A DNA stretch of 64,000 nt, taken from positions 1,240,001 to 1,304,000 of the forward strand of contig NC_004432.1 in the NCBI RefSeq assembly GCF_000011225.1, read 5' to 3'. The translations under genes and the position numbers were made by a program. The notes under the pieces were generated by a model, which was not told the DNA's origin, did not search any database, and saw only the letters and a program-made list of their open reading frames with translations. Position 1 is the first letter of the stretch. Each line of letters starts with the position of its first letter. This stretch comes from Malacoplasma penetrans HF-2. GTDB lineage: Bacteria; Bacillota_I; Bacilli_A; Mycoplasmatales; Mycoplasmoidaceae. Shown here in pieces: positions 10,822 to 22,301 of the stretch.

Positions 10822-11688
10822 TTATCCGATTCTCCCATTAATGTAATCTCTTGTTTTCTTTTCTTTAGGTTTTAAGAAAATATTTTTTGTTGGCCCATTT
10901 TCAATAATTTTCCCTTGGAAAAAGAATACTGTTTCATCACTTATTCTTTGGGCTTGTGCCATTGAGTGAGTAACAATAATAATAGTATATTTCTCTTTTA
11001 ACTCCATTATCAACTCTTCAATTTTAGAAGTTGCAATTGGGTCCAATGCAGATGTAGGTTCATCCATTAATAGAACTGAAGGTTTACAAGCAATTGCTCT
11101 AGCAATACATAATCTTTGCTGTTGCCCACCTGAAAGATCAGTTGCTATATCATTTAAGTTATCTTTTACTTCATCTCATAATGCTGCACTTCTTAATGAT
11201 TTTTCAATTGTTTCATCTAGAATCTTTTTATTTTTAATACCTTGGTTTTTTAATGCAAAAGCAACATTATCATATATAGACATAGGGAATGGAGTGGCTT
11301 TTTGGAAAACCATTCCAACTTTAATTCTTAAATCTAAAACACTAAACTTTTTAGAATATATATTTTGTTTCTCAAAATATATGTCCCCATCAAAAGTGGT
11401 ATTAGGTAGTAATTCATTCATTCTGTTTAATAGTCTTAAAAATGTAGATTTACCACAACCACTAGGACCAATAAATGAAGTTACTTTATTTTTTTTAATG
11501 TCTAAATTAACATCATACAAAGCTTGTTTTTTACCATTTTCGTAATAAAAATTTAAGTCTCTAATTTCAAAGATGTTTGAATCATCAAAATCTTCTTTAA
11601 AATCATTTCTTTTAGTTTTTAAATCACTACTTGTTTTAGTAACAGAACTCATTAATTTACTAAACTTATTTTTAATATCTTTAATCAT
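10822..11688 (-). CDS. pstB: Phosphate ABC transporter ATP-binding protein
   Basis: 288 aa. Walker A '[20 protein letters not shown]', Q-loop '[16 protein letters not shown]', ABC signature '[19 protein letters not shown]' and Walker B '[12 protein letters not shown]' are all present, and the motif order and Pst-specific wording ('NRMNEL', 'PFPMSIYDN') are diagnostic. An N-terminal extension of about 35 residues, Lys/Ser-rich, precedes the domain. It powers the fused PstCA permease encoded upstream. Confidence 0.96.
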
Positions 11689-11705
11689 AATTAATTGGTC
11701 ACTTT

Positions 11706-13721
11706 CTATGCTGTAGCTATTTTATTTTTATTTAACAAACTTTGTAGTTTTGTTTTTATTTTATAAGAAATGAATTTAGATTCTAAACATATAATTCTTC
11801 AATTTGGAATTACATAATATCCAATTGTTATTAAAACCAGAATTAGTAATAATGTTAAAAAGGCAGATTCATACATTACATTTTTACTTTCAGCTAAATT
11901 AGTATTAGTTAATTGGGCATATATTCTAGTTGTTAATGTTTGACCAGAATTTACTAATGCTGTTTGTCCTGAACCTGTAATTCCTGCTGTTAAATATAGT
12001 GGTGCAGTTTCTGAAAGAATTCTTCCAATTGATAAAACCACACTTGTAGCAAGACCTGTAATTGCTGCTGGTAAAACAACTCTTCTTACAACTTGACTTT
12101 TTGTTGAACCTAAAGCTAATGCATTTAATCTCATTTCATTTGGAACTTCATTTAATGCAAGTTGAATAGATCTAGCAAATGAAGGAAGAATAACAATTGA
12201 AACTGTTAATGCACCAGCAATTAAAGAGAACCCTTTAATTCCTTGGCTTGTTCACCCTAATGTATAAATAAAGAATAGTAACCCAAACATCCCAAATAAA
12301 ATTGAAGGAGTTGCACCTAAACAATCTAAGAAAAAGAAAATTGTCTTTTTAGCAATTTTATTTTTTGCAAACTCATTTAAATAAATTGCAGTTAATAATG
12401 AAATTGGTAATGCTATTAAAATAGCAACTAGAATTATTAACACTGTATTTAATAATGCTTGTCCTGTAGTATTTTTTGTATATTCAAACACAGTTGAATT
12501 AGTTGAAGATCAAGCTCCCACACCTACTGAAATTATGTTTAGACTTAGTCAAGCTAAGAAAACAAAACATAATAATACAGAAAATATTTCTCAAAAGAAT
12601 TTGTATCATGTATAAATATTTCTTAATTTGTATTCTTCATTTCTTTTTTCAATATACATAATCATGTCATTTTCAGTAACTATTTTTCTTTTTCTTCAAC
12701 TAGGAAAAAATAAATATTCAATCCCTAAAAGTAACTTACTAAAAAATAACTGATAATATTCTTTTACTAATAAAAGTACCTTTGGTAACTTAACACTTTT
12801 TTTAGTTCTTGTTAATCTTAGAACAACTAAGTTTAACACCATGATAATTACAAATAGAATGAACCCAAAAGCAAACAGTAATGATTTAGTAGTATCATTA
12901 CTACTTTCTGTAAACATGTTAGTAGAAATAACAACTGAAATTGTTTTAATGTTTGATGATAATATTGCAAGTAAATTTCCACTTGATAAAACTTGATTAT
13001 AATCATTTTCTGATTGAAGTAACATTGATAAAGCCATAGTTTCACCAATTGCTCTACCTGTTGCTAAAATAACCCCAACAATAATTCCAGATTTTGCCGC
13101 TTTTTTATGAACCTTGTAAATTGCTTTTGTTTTAGTACACCCTAAAGCAATTGAATTACTCAATAACGAATCATCTACACTTTGTAATGAGTCATATGTC
13201 ATTGCTATTATAGTAGGTAGAATCATAAAAGCTAGCATTATAGAAGAATTTAAAACTGAATATGATGAAACACCAAATCAACTAACAATCATTTTTAAAG
13301 ATTGTGATGCAAATAAACCAAAAATAACTGAAGGAATTCCTGCTAAAGTTTCAACTGCTACTCTTAATATTTTTTGGTATTTTTTATTCACCCTAAACTT
13401 TAAAAAGATTGATGTTTTTATTCCTAATGGAACTGCAATCAATAATGCTATAAAAGTAGTTATTATAGTTGCAGTAAAAGGCATTCAGAATGAAACTGCT
13501 GTTCCTGGTTCACCAGCTGTTCCTGCAATATTAAAATCAGTTGTTCCTAAAATTGCTTTTAGTCCATAACTACTAAAACCTTCTATTGCTCTATATAAAA
13601 TAAAACCTAGTATACCAAATAATAAAACCCCAGAAAAAGAAGCAATTATTCCAGCTATAATTTGGTTTGAATTTGAAAAGAATTTTAATTTTTCAATTCT
13701 TGAAATCTTTTTAATATTCAT
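11706..13721 (-). CDS. Fused phosphate permease PstC-PstA
   Basis: 671 aa in one frame, read through several UGA-Trp codons. The first half (about residues 1-330) is PstC-like, with the permease loop '[20 protein letters not shown]' and '[12 protein letters not shown]'. The second half (about residues 390-671) is PstA-like, with '[20 protein letters not shown]' and '[16 protein letters not shown]'. Each half has its own set of about six membrane segments, joined by a basic cytoplasmic linker ('SWRKRKIV'). To my knowledge pneumoniae-group mycoplasmas carry a similarly long PstA homologue, so this is probably a lineage trait. It starts 6 nt after the pstS stop. Confidence 0.92.
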
Positions 13722-13727
13722 ATTTTC

Positions 13728-14930
13728 TTACCCTGTTTGTTGGCTCTTTTTAATTGCACTATTTGGTATTCCAAATGCACCATTGCTATCCCAATTATTT
13801 TTGCTAGCTATATTGCCATCTGAGTTAATATATTTTCCATCCTTCACTTCTCAAAATGTACTAATGAAATTATTTTTATCTATAGTAGTAGAAGTTGTAT
13901 TGTCATACAACATTGATTGTAAATATGAATTATTGGAAGAAGCAGAAACTAATGCTAATCCATTAATAATATTTTGTGATTCTTGACCAAAGTATAATCA
14001 TTCCATAAAATCTCTTATCTTTTGAACATCATTTAAAGGAACAATAATGTTATATAGTGAAAACCAATTATATGATGATAAGAAATCTGAATTTAATGAA
14101 TTGTTGTTAGTTGAATATGCAGTATAAGGATTTTGTCCATTAACTGTAGCAACACTATAACCACTATCTGTTATTGTTTTATAATTTTCCAATACAAAAG
14201 ATAATGATAGATAAATAATTCCACCATTTAAGTTTTCATCATGGATTTTATTTCATGCTTCAACATTAGATTCATTTGTAGATCTAACATTGCCTCTATA
14301 AGCACCAGAATTTAAAATTTCATATTCAACAGAATTTGTATCTGGTTTGTAGTTTTGATATTGAGTTAAAAAAGAAGTCGCAGTTCCACTCGCATCTGCT
14401 CCACCTGTTCTTCCATACGGAACAAATACAGATTCATCTGTTGAACTAGGAATTAAATCTTTAATTTTTACAGTTTTAGTTCCAGCAAACATTGGATAAA
14501 TATAGTTTTGCATCATGCTGCTATCAATTTTTAATTGATCAGATTTGTCACTCGTTTTATAAACAATAGCAATACTATCAAACGCAACTGTAAAAGTTTT
14601 TAAGTTTTTATTTGTTCAATCTTCTTTTGTATAGTCATTACTTTGAATTGTAGCTTTTCTAACAGAACTATAGGGGTCTTTAGAAGCTAATCCAATATCA
14701 GCAGTTCCTTTGGCAACACTTTGAATACCAAAACCAGAACCTCCACCTTGCACAATTAAATCAGAATTTGTGTAAGCATTAGATAAAGATGTCATTAAAG
14801 GTTGTAATGAAGATGAACCTACAAGGGTTAAAATGTTTCTTGGATTTCAAGGAACAGAAAAATATGTGATTGTAGCCACAGGTACAGCAATAGCCACTGT
14901 TGATGTGATTATCTTTAAGTACTTTCCCAT
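13728..14930 (-). CDS. pstS: Phosphate-binding protein PstS, membrane anchored
   Basis: 400 aa. Starts with an N-terminal hydrophobic segment ('IITSTVAIAVPVATITYF'). Phosphate-binding motifs follow: 'LVGSSSLQPLM', 'GGGSGFGIQSVAKGTADIGL', and 'GRTGGADASGTATSF' (the SGT-type loop). There is no lipobox Cys after the hydrophobic segment, so the protein is probably held by an uncleaved anchor rather than lipidated. First gene of the pst operon. No strong ribosome binding site; the 177-nt region upstream carries the metG terminator and AT-rich sequence. Confidence 0.93.
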
Positions 14931-15060
14931 TACTATCTATTCAAACTTATCTAAATGATACATAATTTTTTTAAAAAAATAATAAAAATATAAAATTTTT
15001 TCATTTTTTTAATGCTTATTTATAATTTTTATACTTTTTGTAACTTTAATTATTAAAAAA

Positions 15061-15085
15061 GCAGAGAATCATTTAAATTCTCTGC
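15061..15085 (-). terminator. Terminator downstream of metG
   Basis: A 9-bp perfect stem (15061-15069 with 15077-15085), loop of 7 nt, followed on the minus strand by six T residues. Confidence 0.85.
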
Positions 15086-15107
15086 TTAAATATCTTTTTA
15101 ATTAAAT

Positions 15108-16670
15108 TTATTTATCTTCAGACTCAATTCTTAAATATATGGGTTCAGGAGTGTTTATTTTTTGATTATCTAGTGAAGAGAAATCAGTAACAAACTTAAT
15201 ATCAAATTTAGATGAATCAATATTAAATTGTTTTAAAGCTTCTTTAGAACCATCAATTAAAACAGGTTCTAAATAATAAATTACTCTCTTAACAGCATTT
15301 AAAATTAAACTCAAGAAGCAATCTAAATCTTTTTCATTATTTTCTTTCTTTAAATCTCAAGGTTTAACTTGTTCTATAAAGAAATTACATTCATTAATTA
15401 AATCAATTACTCTGCTTAATATTTTTTGAATATTTAGTTTTTCAATAATAGTTGTAATTTCATCATCAAATTGTTTTAATTGTTTTTCAAATTCTATATT
15501 GAAACTTAATTTAGGTTTGCTATATTTTGGAATTATTCCATCTCTATATTTGTTAATCATCCCAATAGATCTATTAAATAAATTCCCTACATTATTAGCT
15601 AAGTCTTTATTGAATGTATTAATTAACAATTTTTCAGAAAAGACACTGTCTTCTTTTAAAGAAAGTTCTTTTAATAAATAATATCTAAAAGCATCTCTTC
15701 CATATGTGTTAATGAAATAAATTGGATCTAAAACATTCCCAAGCGATTTAGACATTTTACCTTGTTCAGTGATGATTCAACCATGACTAATATATTTAGT
15801 TGGTTTTCTTAAACCTAACATTTCAAGCATAATTGGTCAATAAATACAGTGAAATCTTGTAATCTCTTTAGACATTAATTGAACAATTTCAGCATCTTGT
15901 GAATTTCAAAACTTTTGGAAATTTGAATCGTCTTTTTGTCTATATCCTAATCCTGATAAATAATTTAATAGTGCATCCAATCAAACATAAACAACATGTT
16001 TAGGGTTTTCTTTAATTTGAATTCCTCATGAAAAGTTAGATCTTGAAATTGATAAATCATCAAAATCATCATTGTTTAAGAAACTATTGAATAATTCATT
16101 AATTCTAGTAATTGGATAAACTAAATTAGGATCCTTTAAAAATGATGAAATATATTTTTTAAATTGTTTGATTTTTAAAAAATAAGATTCCTCCTCTTTT
16201 TGAATTAATGGGTGCAACTGTGCACAATATAGCTTGTCATCATTTTCTTTTCTAACTGCTATATTTTTTGTGTAGTTCTCTTCACAAGATACACAGTATA
16301 AACCTTTTCAAACGCCTAAGTAAATAAAATCTTTTTTTAGTAATTCACTAAATGTTTCTTGAACAACATTTTTGTGATATTCAGCTGTTGTTCTAATGAA
16401 GTGTGAATACTCAATTCCTAAAAGTTTTCACAAGTTATCAAATACTTTTGCATACTTATCTACTAGCTCTTGGGGTTTTAAATTTAATTCTTTTGCTTTT
16501 TCTTCAATTTTTTGACCATGCTCATCCATACCAGTTATAAAAAATGTTTCATACCCTAATTTCTTTTTATATCTAGTTAAAACGTCTGCTATTAAAGTTG
16601 TAAAAGCATGCCCAATATGAGGATTACCAGATGGATAATAGATTGGTGTAGTTATATAAAATTTTTTCAT
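15108..16670 (-). CDS. metG: Methionyl-tRNA synthetase
   Basis: 520 aa from the ATG at 16670. Class I signatures: '[11 protein letters not shown]' (HIGH) at about residues 12-22 and 'KMSKSLGNV' (KMSKS). One knuckle pair 'YCVSCEENY' is visible. An anticodon-binding helical domain follows. The ATG has a good GGAG site 5 nt upstream, so independent initiation is likely. However, the upstream aminotransferase frame runs into this gene in the same phase with no stop codon (see the separate entry). Confidence 0.95.
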
Positions 16671-18350
16671 TACTTCTCCTTTACTAGTTATTTTTAAATC
16701 AATATATTCTTTTATTGCTTCAATCAATTGAGTAACATCTTCAATATCATGAGCAGCGCTTATAGCAAGTCTTACTATTCTGTTGCTGCTATCAGCAATT
16801 CCACACTCAATTAAAATATTTTTCATAGCATATAAATATGCTCTTAATTCATTGGCTTTAATTATGTTTGGAGTTTCCATTACTAAAACTCAATTTGATC
16901 TAGAATTTTCATTTTCAATAATGTGTCTAAAACCTAAAGTAATTAAACTTTCAGAAAGGTATAAATTTAAGTTAAATTTTTTATCAATTAACCTAGTTAG
17001 TCCACCATTATCTTTTATTTCTTCACAAACTTTATTTAATGATGCAAAGATGTTTACTGGATAAGTTGATGGAGTTAATCCATCATATAAACTTCTAACT
17101 TTAAAAGTTTGTCAATCTAAGAATTTTGGCTTTCTTTTTTTAATGTTGGCACTTATTTGCATACCCTGTTCACTTACACATACAAATGCAAGTCCAGGTG
17201 ATACTTCAAAACCTTTTCCACTAGTGGAAACAGCAGCAGTTACTCCATATTCATCAAAATTAAATTCTTCATTTAAAATCCCTGATATTGCATCAACTAT
17301 AAATAAACACCCATAATCTTTACATAGTTCTCCAACTTTTTTTACTGGATTTAATATCCCACAAGATGTATCCATGTAAACCATGAAAACAGCTTTTTTA
17401 TTTTTAATTAAGTTTTCAACTTCTTTTAAATCAAAAGATTCACCTTGTTTAATCTGTAATAATGATTGATTTAATTGATGTCTTTTTGCTATATCAATTA
17501 AATTCTCACCAAAAAAACCATTTGATAAAATTAATATTTCATCACCTTGTTCTAATAAATTAACAAAAGTAGATTCAATTGCTCCCAACCCTGTATTTGC
17601 CATTGCAATAGGATAACCTTTTTTAGAATTAAAAGCTCACTTAATGTTTTCTGCAGCTTCTTTATAAATTTCTTTAATAGATAAAGATCTATGGTGATTA
17701 ACATATTCACCCAATACTTCTTTTACTCATTCTCTGATTTGGACAGGTCCTGGGGTAAAATATAAAAACCCTTTATCACATTCATATTTAGAATCCATTT
17801 TAGACAATGTTTTATAATCATAAATTTTAATAGGTAAGTATTGTTTTTCTTTTAGTTCAACTAAATTACTTAAAACCTTAATATCATCTGAAATTGAATT
17901 ATTTTTAAAATCAATGTAATTAATAGAAGTTGAGTCAAATATACCAATATAGTCAAAGTGAGTGTTGTAATTTAATTTTATTAAAGTACTTAAATTACTA
18001 TATTTTTCATTGGTTAATAAATTATTTAAAATTTCTTGATTAAAGTAAAAATTGTCATCTACAATTAATGTTTTTTCATCAGATTTAATAAAGTTTTTTT
18101 GATTAAAAAAATCTTCCTTTAATAAAATTTGAACTTTTTCAATATTAACTAAATGCTTTTTTAAAATGTTTGAATATTGTTTTTCAATAACAATATAAAC
18201 ATTTAGATTAGCTTCTGAAAATAATTCAATATTGTTGTCCATAATAGTTTTTTCATTAATAGAAAATAAACCATTAAGGTTAAAACCATTTAGAATAAAT
18301 TTATTTTTTTTACTTGTATTAACATTGATTATTACACTATTGAAATTCAT
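16671..18350 (-). CDS. Class V (SGT-type) aminotransferase with N-terminal extension; frame continues into metG
   Basis: About 560 aa before the metG ATG. The C-terminal about 360 residues are a fold-type I PLP enzyme: '[11 protein letters not shown]', 'NHHRSLS', '[12 protein letters not shown]', PLP-Asp in '[13 protein letters not shown]' and PLP-Lys in '[16 protein letters not shown]'. The wording resembles the serine/alanine-glyoxylate and aminoethylphosphonate-pyruvate group; the substrate cannot be fixed. The N-terminal about 190 residues ('[15 protein letters not shown]' onwards) look like a nucleotidyltransferase fold that has lost its signature. The ATG at 18350 has an AGGAAG site; a GTG lies at 18371. 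It begins 13 nt after ppc. No stop codon separates it from metG: the last sense codons are ...Ser-Lys-Gly-Glu-Val, then Met-Lys-Lys-Phe of MetRS, so a 1,080-aa fusion (18350 to 15108) is possible. Confidence 0.8.
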
Positions 18351-18363
18351 ATACTTCCTATTT

Positions 18364-21099
18364 TTATCCACTATTTCTTAGTCCTGTAGCTATCCCATTA
18401 ATAGAAATTAAAATAGCTTCTTGGATTCATTTATTTTTTTTATTTAACTTATTCTTTCTTATCAATTCTAATTGAAAATAGTTAAGAATATTTAAATAAG
18501 GAATTCTATCTTCTAAACTTATTTTTAGATCTCTAAAATCCTCTAATAATTCTTTTTTATCACTGATTAATAAAATCATTTTCAAAGTTTTATTATATTC
18601 AGACAAGATATCTAAATAAATTGCATCAGCATCTTTATTATTTGATGAATCAAAATAATGTTTTGTAATATCTAAATTAACTTTTGCTAACAACATTTCA
18701 ATATTAGAAAGTAATGAGTTAAAAAATGATATATTTTTGTATCACTTTTTTAAAATACTTAAATTCTTTTTATTTTGATTTATAAACTGTTCTAATGCAG
18801 TCCCAATTCCATATCAGCCTGGAATCATTGCCCTAACTTGTGATCAAGAAAAAACTCAAGGGATAGATCTAAGGTCAGAAAGTTTTTTATTATTTAATCT
18901 GCTAATAGGTCTAGATCCTATATTTAGTTTTGATATTTGATTAATTGGAGTGATGTCAAAAAAAACTGATTCAAAACTTTGGTTTTTATAAACTAGATTT
19001 TGATATTTATCAAAACTAACTTTTGATAAATACTCCATATTATTTTTAAATTCATCATCTTCATACTTATTTTTTGTTTTATCAACAATTGCTTGTGCAG
19101 TTGCAGTTAAAATTGTTTCTAAATTAAATCACCCTTTTCTAGGGTTAGAATATTTAGCTCAGATGATTTCACCTTGTTCAGTAAATCTTAATTTATCATT
19201 GATGCTATCTTTTGGTTGAGAGTTGATTGCATAATAACTTGGTCCCCCACCTCTACCAATTGTTCCACCCCTACCATGGAAGAAACTAATTTTTATATTA
19301 TGTTTTTTTACAATTGCAGTTAATTCATTTTGAATAGTATATAGTTTTCAAGAAGATGTAAAATTTCCACCATCTTTACAACTGTCAGAATATCCCAATA
19401 GAACCTCAATTTTATTATTTCAAAAGTTTTCTATAATTGGTCTAGTAATTGGAGAAGTAATCATTTTTTCAACAATTAAAGGTGCATTTGAAATATCTTC
19501 AATAGTTTCAAACAATGGAACAATATTTAAATTAAAATCATTTGTATTGTTAACAATCTTATATAAAAATAAGGTTTCTAAAATATCTACAAAACTTTCA
19601 GTATTAGAAATGATATAGCTTGAGATTGAGTTATTACCTAATAATGATTTAATTTGATTTATCTTTTTAAAAATATTTATTTCAGATTTATTAAAATCAT
19701 TCAATTTATCAAAATCTCAAATCATCTCTTTTTCAAAAATGTTTAAAAGTAATTCTTCTTTTTTTTCATTTGACAAATATATATAGTTTTGGTGAATATT
19801 ATTTGTAGAAAAAATTTCATCAATTAATTCTTTATGCTTTTTAGAATTTTGTCTAATATCAATAGACATTAAATGGAACTCAAAACTTTTAACTGAATAA
19901 ATTAAATCTACTAAATTTCTTTTAGCAATTTCATATGAATTATTCTTTTTCAAAGAATTTAAAATAAGGTATAAATCATTTAAAAAATCTTTTGTTGAAT
20001 TATATTTCCCATCTATGTCAACAATTTTGAAATTAGAAAAAGAACTAATATCATATCCAAAAGATTGCAGTGTATTTCAAAGTTTAGAAATGATTTTTAC
20101 AACTGCTTTTGAATATGGTTCTCTTTCCCTGTTTTTTAGATAAACATCTTTAGTGAACTCATAAATACTTTTACTAATTTTTGAAACTGAATCATGTAGT
20201 AATAAGTCATTGTATAAGTTGTTTAATTTTGAAAAATAAAAATTAAAAACTTTTTTTACTTGTCCTTCAAAAGCTATTTCTAAAGATGATTCATTTACAA
20301 AACTATTACCATCTCTATCCCCACCAATTCAACTACCTATTTTGATACAAACATTGTCACTTTCATCTAATACATAGTTTTCATTTTTTAGTTTATTAAA
20401 TTTGTAATTAATTTTAGGAAGGATAGAAAAAAATGTAGTGTCAAAATAATTCAAGATATTTTTTATTTCATTATTTACAGTAATTTTTTCATCTCTTAAA
20501 ATTGCTACTTGTCACAAAATATCAATTAAAACTTCAATATTCTGTTCTTTATCTAATAAATGAATATTAAACAAACTATTATAGTTAGACTGTTTATCTA
20601 GATATTCCATTATCTTTCTAGTTAGTCTTAAAATAGTTTCTCTTACAACCTGAGTTGGATGAGCAGTTAACACAATTGAAATATCAATATCTTTTAGCTT
20701 TGAAACATTAATTTTATTCTTTTTAATATCTTTGAAGAATCTAACTAAATAATCATCAACATCCAAATATTTATCTTCTCATTTATTTTCATAGTTAGCT
20801 TGATAAATATCTTCTACTAAATTTGTTAATAATTCATGGTAAGCAAAATATCTACATAAATATGTAAAGTCTAAATTAGATAATTTTTTAGATATTTTTT
20901 GAACATATTCAAAAAGATTTTTATTATTCTTTTCTTTGATTTTGTTTTTAACTTCTAAAGCGATTTTATAAAGTTTTTCACTTGTGTGCTTTTTAAAAAC
21001 TTTTGTTAGCAAAGATAAAATAAAATTAATTGTTTCATTCATTTCATTAATTGAGAAACTCTTATTTTCTATTAGTCTTTTATCATTCTTTTTGTTCAT
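18364..21099 (-). CDS. ppc: Phosphoenolpyruvate carboxylase
   Basis: 911 aa, the family's length, continuous through many UGA-Trp codons. Carboxylates PEP to oxaloacetate. Motifs in order: '[14 protein letters not shown]' (catalytic His), '[15 protein letters not shown]', '[16 protein letters not shown]', '[14 protein letters not shown]', 'IGSRPISR' with 'LRSIPWVFSWSQVR', and the C-terminus '[10 protein letters not shown]'. All key residues appear present. The ATG at 21099 lacks a strong ribosome binding site. It is divergent from ispG and directly upstream of the aminotransferase, with which it is probably co-transcribed. Confidence 0.95.
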
Positions 21100-21210
21100 A
21101 TATCTTTTTGAAATAACCTCTATTATTTTAAACCTCTTTTTTAATATCACATTTATAAACTTATTTATGTTAAAAGAAATAAAATTAATAAATAAATCAG
21201 TGACTAAATT

Positions 21211-22299
21211 ATGTACAAAACAATTAGAGAAAAAACAAAAGCAGTTTATGTTGGTAATGTTCAAATTGGTGGAAATAACAAAGTAGTTATCCAATCAATG
21301 ACAACTACCAAAACTCATGATGTCGAAAAGACTGTTGCACAAGTAAAGGAATTAGTAAGAGAGGGCTGTGAGTTGGTAAGAATTGCAGTTTTAGATGATG
21401 AAGATGCAGCAGCTTTTGGTGAGGTTGTTAAAAATAGTCCATGTCCAATTATTGCAGATATTCACTTTAATCCTTTATATGCAATTAAAGCAATAGAATC
21501 TGGAGCTGCTAAAGTTAGGTTAAATCCAGGAAATATCAAAGATGAAGAACAACTAAGAAAAATTATTGATTTAGCAAATAAAAAAAATATCCCCATAAGA
21601 GTTGGTGTTAATAGTGGTTCTTTGCCAATGGATTTAATGAAGTCACATGGAGTAACAGCTGATGCAATGATGATTGCTGTGAAAAGATATATAAATTTAT
21701 TTGAATCAAATGGTTTTAATAATATTGTGGTTTCTTTAAAAGCAACAAATGTATTATTAGCAATTGAAGCATATAAAAAAGCAGCTATGGAATTTAATTA
21801 TCCATTGCATATAGGGATTACAGAAGCTGGTTCATTATTTAATGGAACTATTAAATCTGCTGCAGGTCTAGGAGTGTTATTGCATGAAGGGATTGGAAAC
21901 ACAATCAGAATCTCATTAACAGGTGATCCTTTGAGTGAAGTAAAAGTATGTAAAAAATTACTGAATTCATTGGGTTTGTATGATAATTTAGTGGATATAA
22001 TTTCATGTCCAACTTGTGGAAGATTAAATTTTGATTTGAATCCAGTTGTTAAAGAAATAGAAAAATTCACTAGAAAAATGAACTTCCCACTAAAAGTAGC
22101 AATTTTAGGTTGTGCAGTAAATGGTCCAGGCGAAGCAAAAGAAGCTGATATTGGAATAGCTGGTGGAAATGGAACAGGGATTATTTTTGCTAATGGAAAA
22201 GCTATTAAATCAGTTCCTGAAGATCAATTAGTAGATGAATTAAAAAAATTAATTTCAATAAAATATAAAGAGTATTTAGATAGTAAAAAGGATAAATAA
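21211..22299 (+). CDS. ispG: 4-hydroxy-3-methylbut-2-enyl diphosphate synthase (MEP pathway)
   Basis: 362 aa. An Fe-S enzyme converting MEcPP to HMBPP. The TIM-barrel part starts 'TKAVYVGNVQIGGNNKVVIQ' and 'SMTTTKTHD'. Cluster ligands are present in 'ISCPTCGRLNFDL' and 'LGCAVNGPGEAKEADIGI'. Short bacterial form, full length, ATG start. It heads a + strand run with the YtpR-like gene (2-nt gap) and pncB. The MEP pathway is patchy among Mollicutes; no other pathway gene lies in the window. Confidence 0.96.
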   Translation: MYKTIREKTKAVYVGNVQIGGNNKVVIQSMTTTKTHDVEKTVAQVKELVREGCELVRIAVLDDEDAAAFGEVVKNSPCPIIADIHFNPLYAIKAIESGAAKVRLNPGNIKDEEQLRKIIDLANKKNIPIRVGVNSGSLPMDLMKSHGVTADAMMIAVKRYINLFESNGFNNIVVSLKATNVLLAIEAYKKAAMEFNYPLHIGITEAGSLFNGTIKSAAGLGVLLHEGIGNTIRISLTGDPLSEVKVCKKLLNSLGLYDNLVDIISCPTCGRLNFDLNPVVKEIEKFTRKMNFPLKVAILGCAVNGPGEAKEADIGIAGGNGTGIIFANGKAIKSVPEDQLVDELKKLISIKYKEYLDSKKDK

Positions 22300-22301
22300 C
22301 T

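Noticed and set aside
11706-13721. Reading the pst permease as several broken genes
   Set aside because: All interruptions are TGA codons, in one phase, at positions suitable for Trp. No TAA or TAG intervenes.
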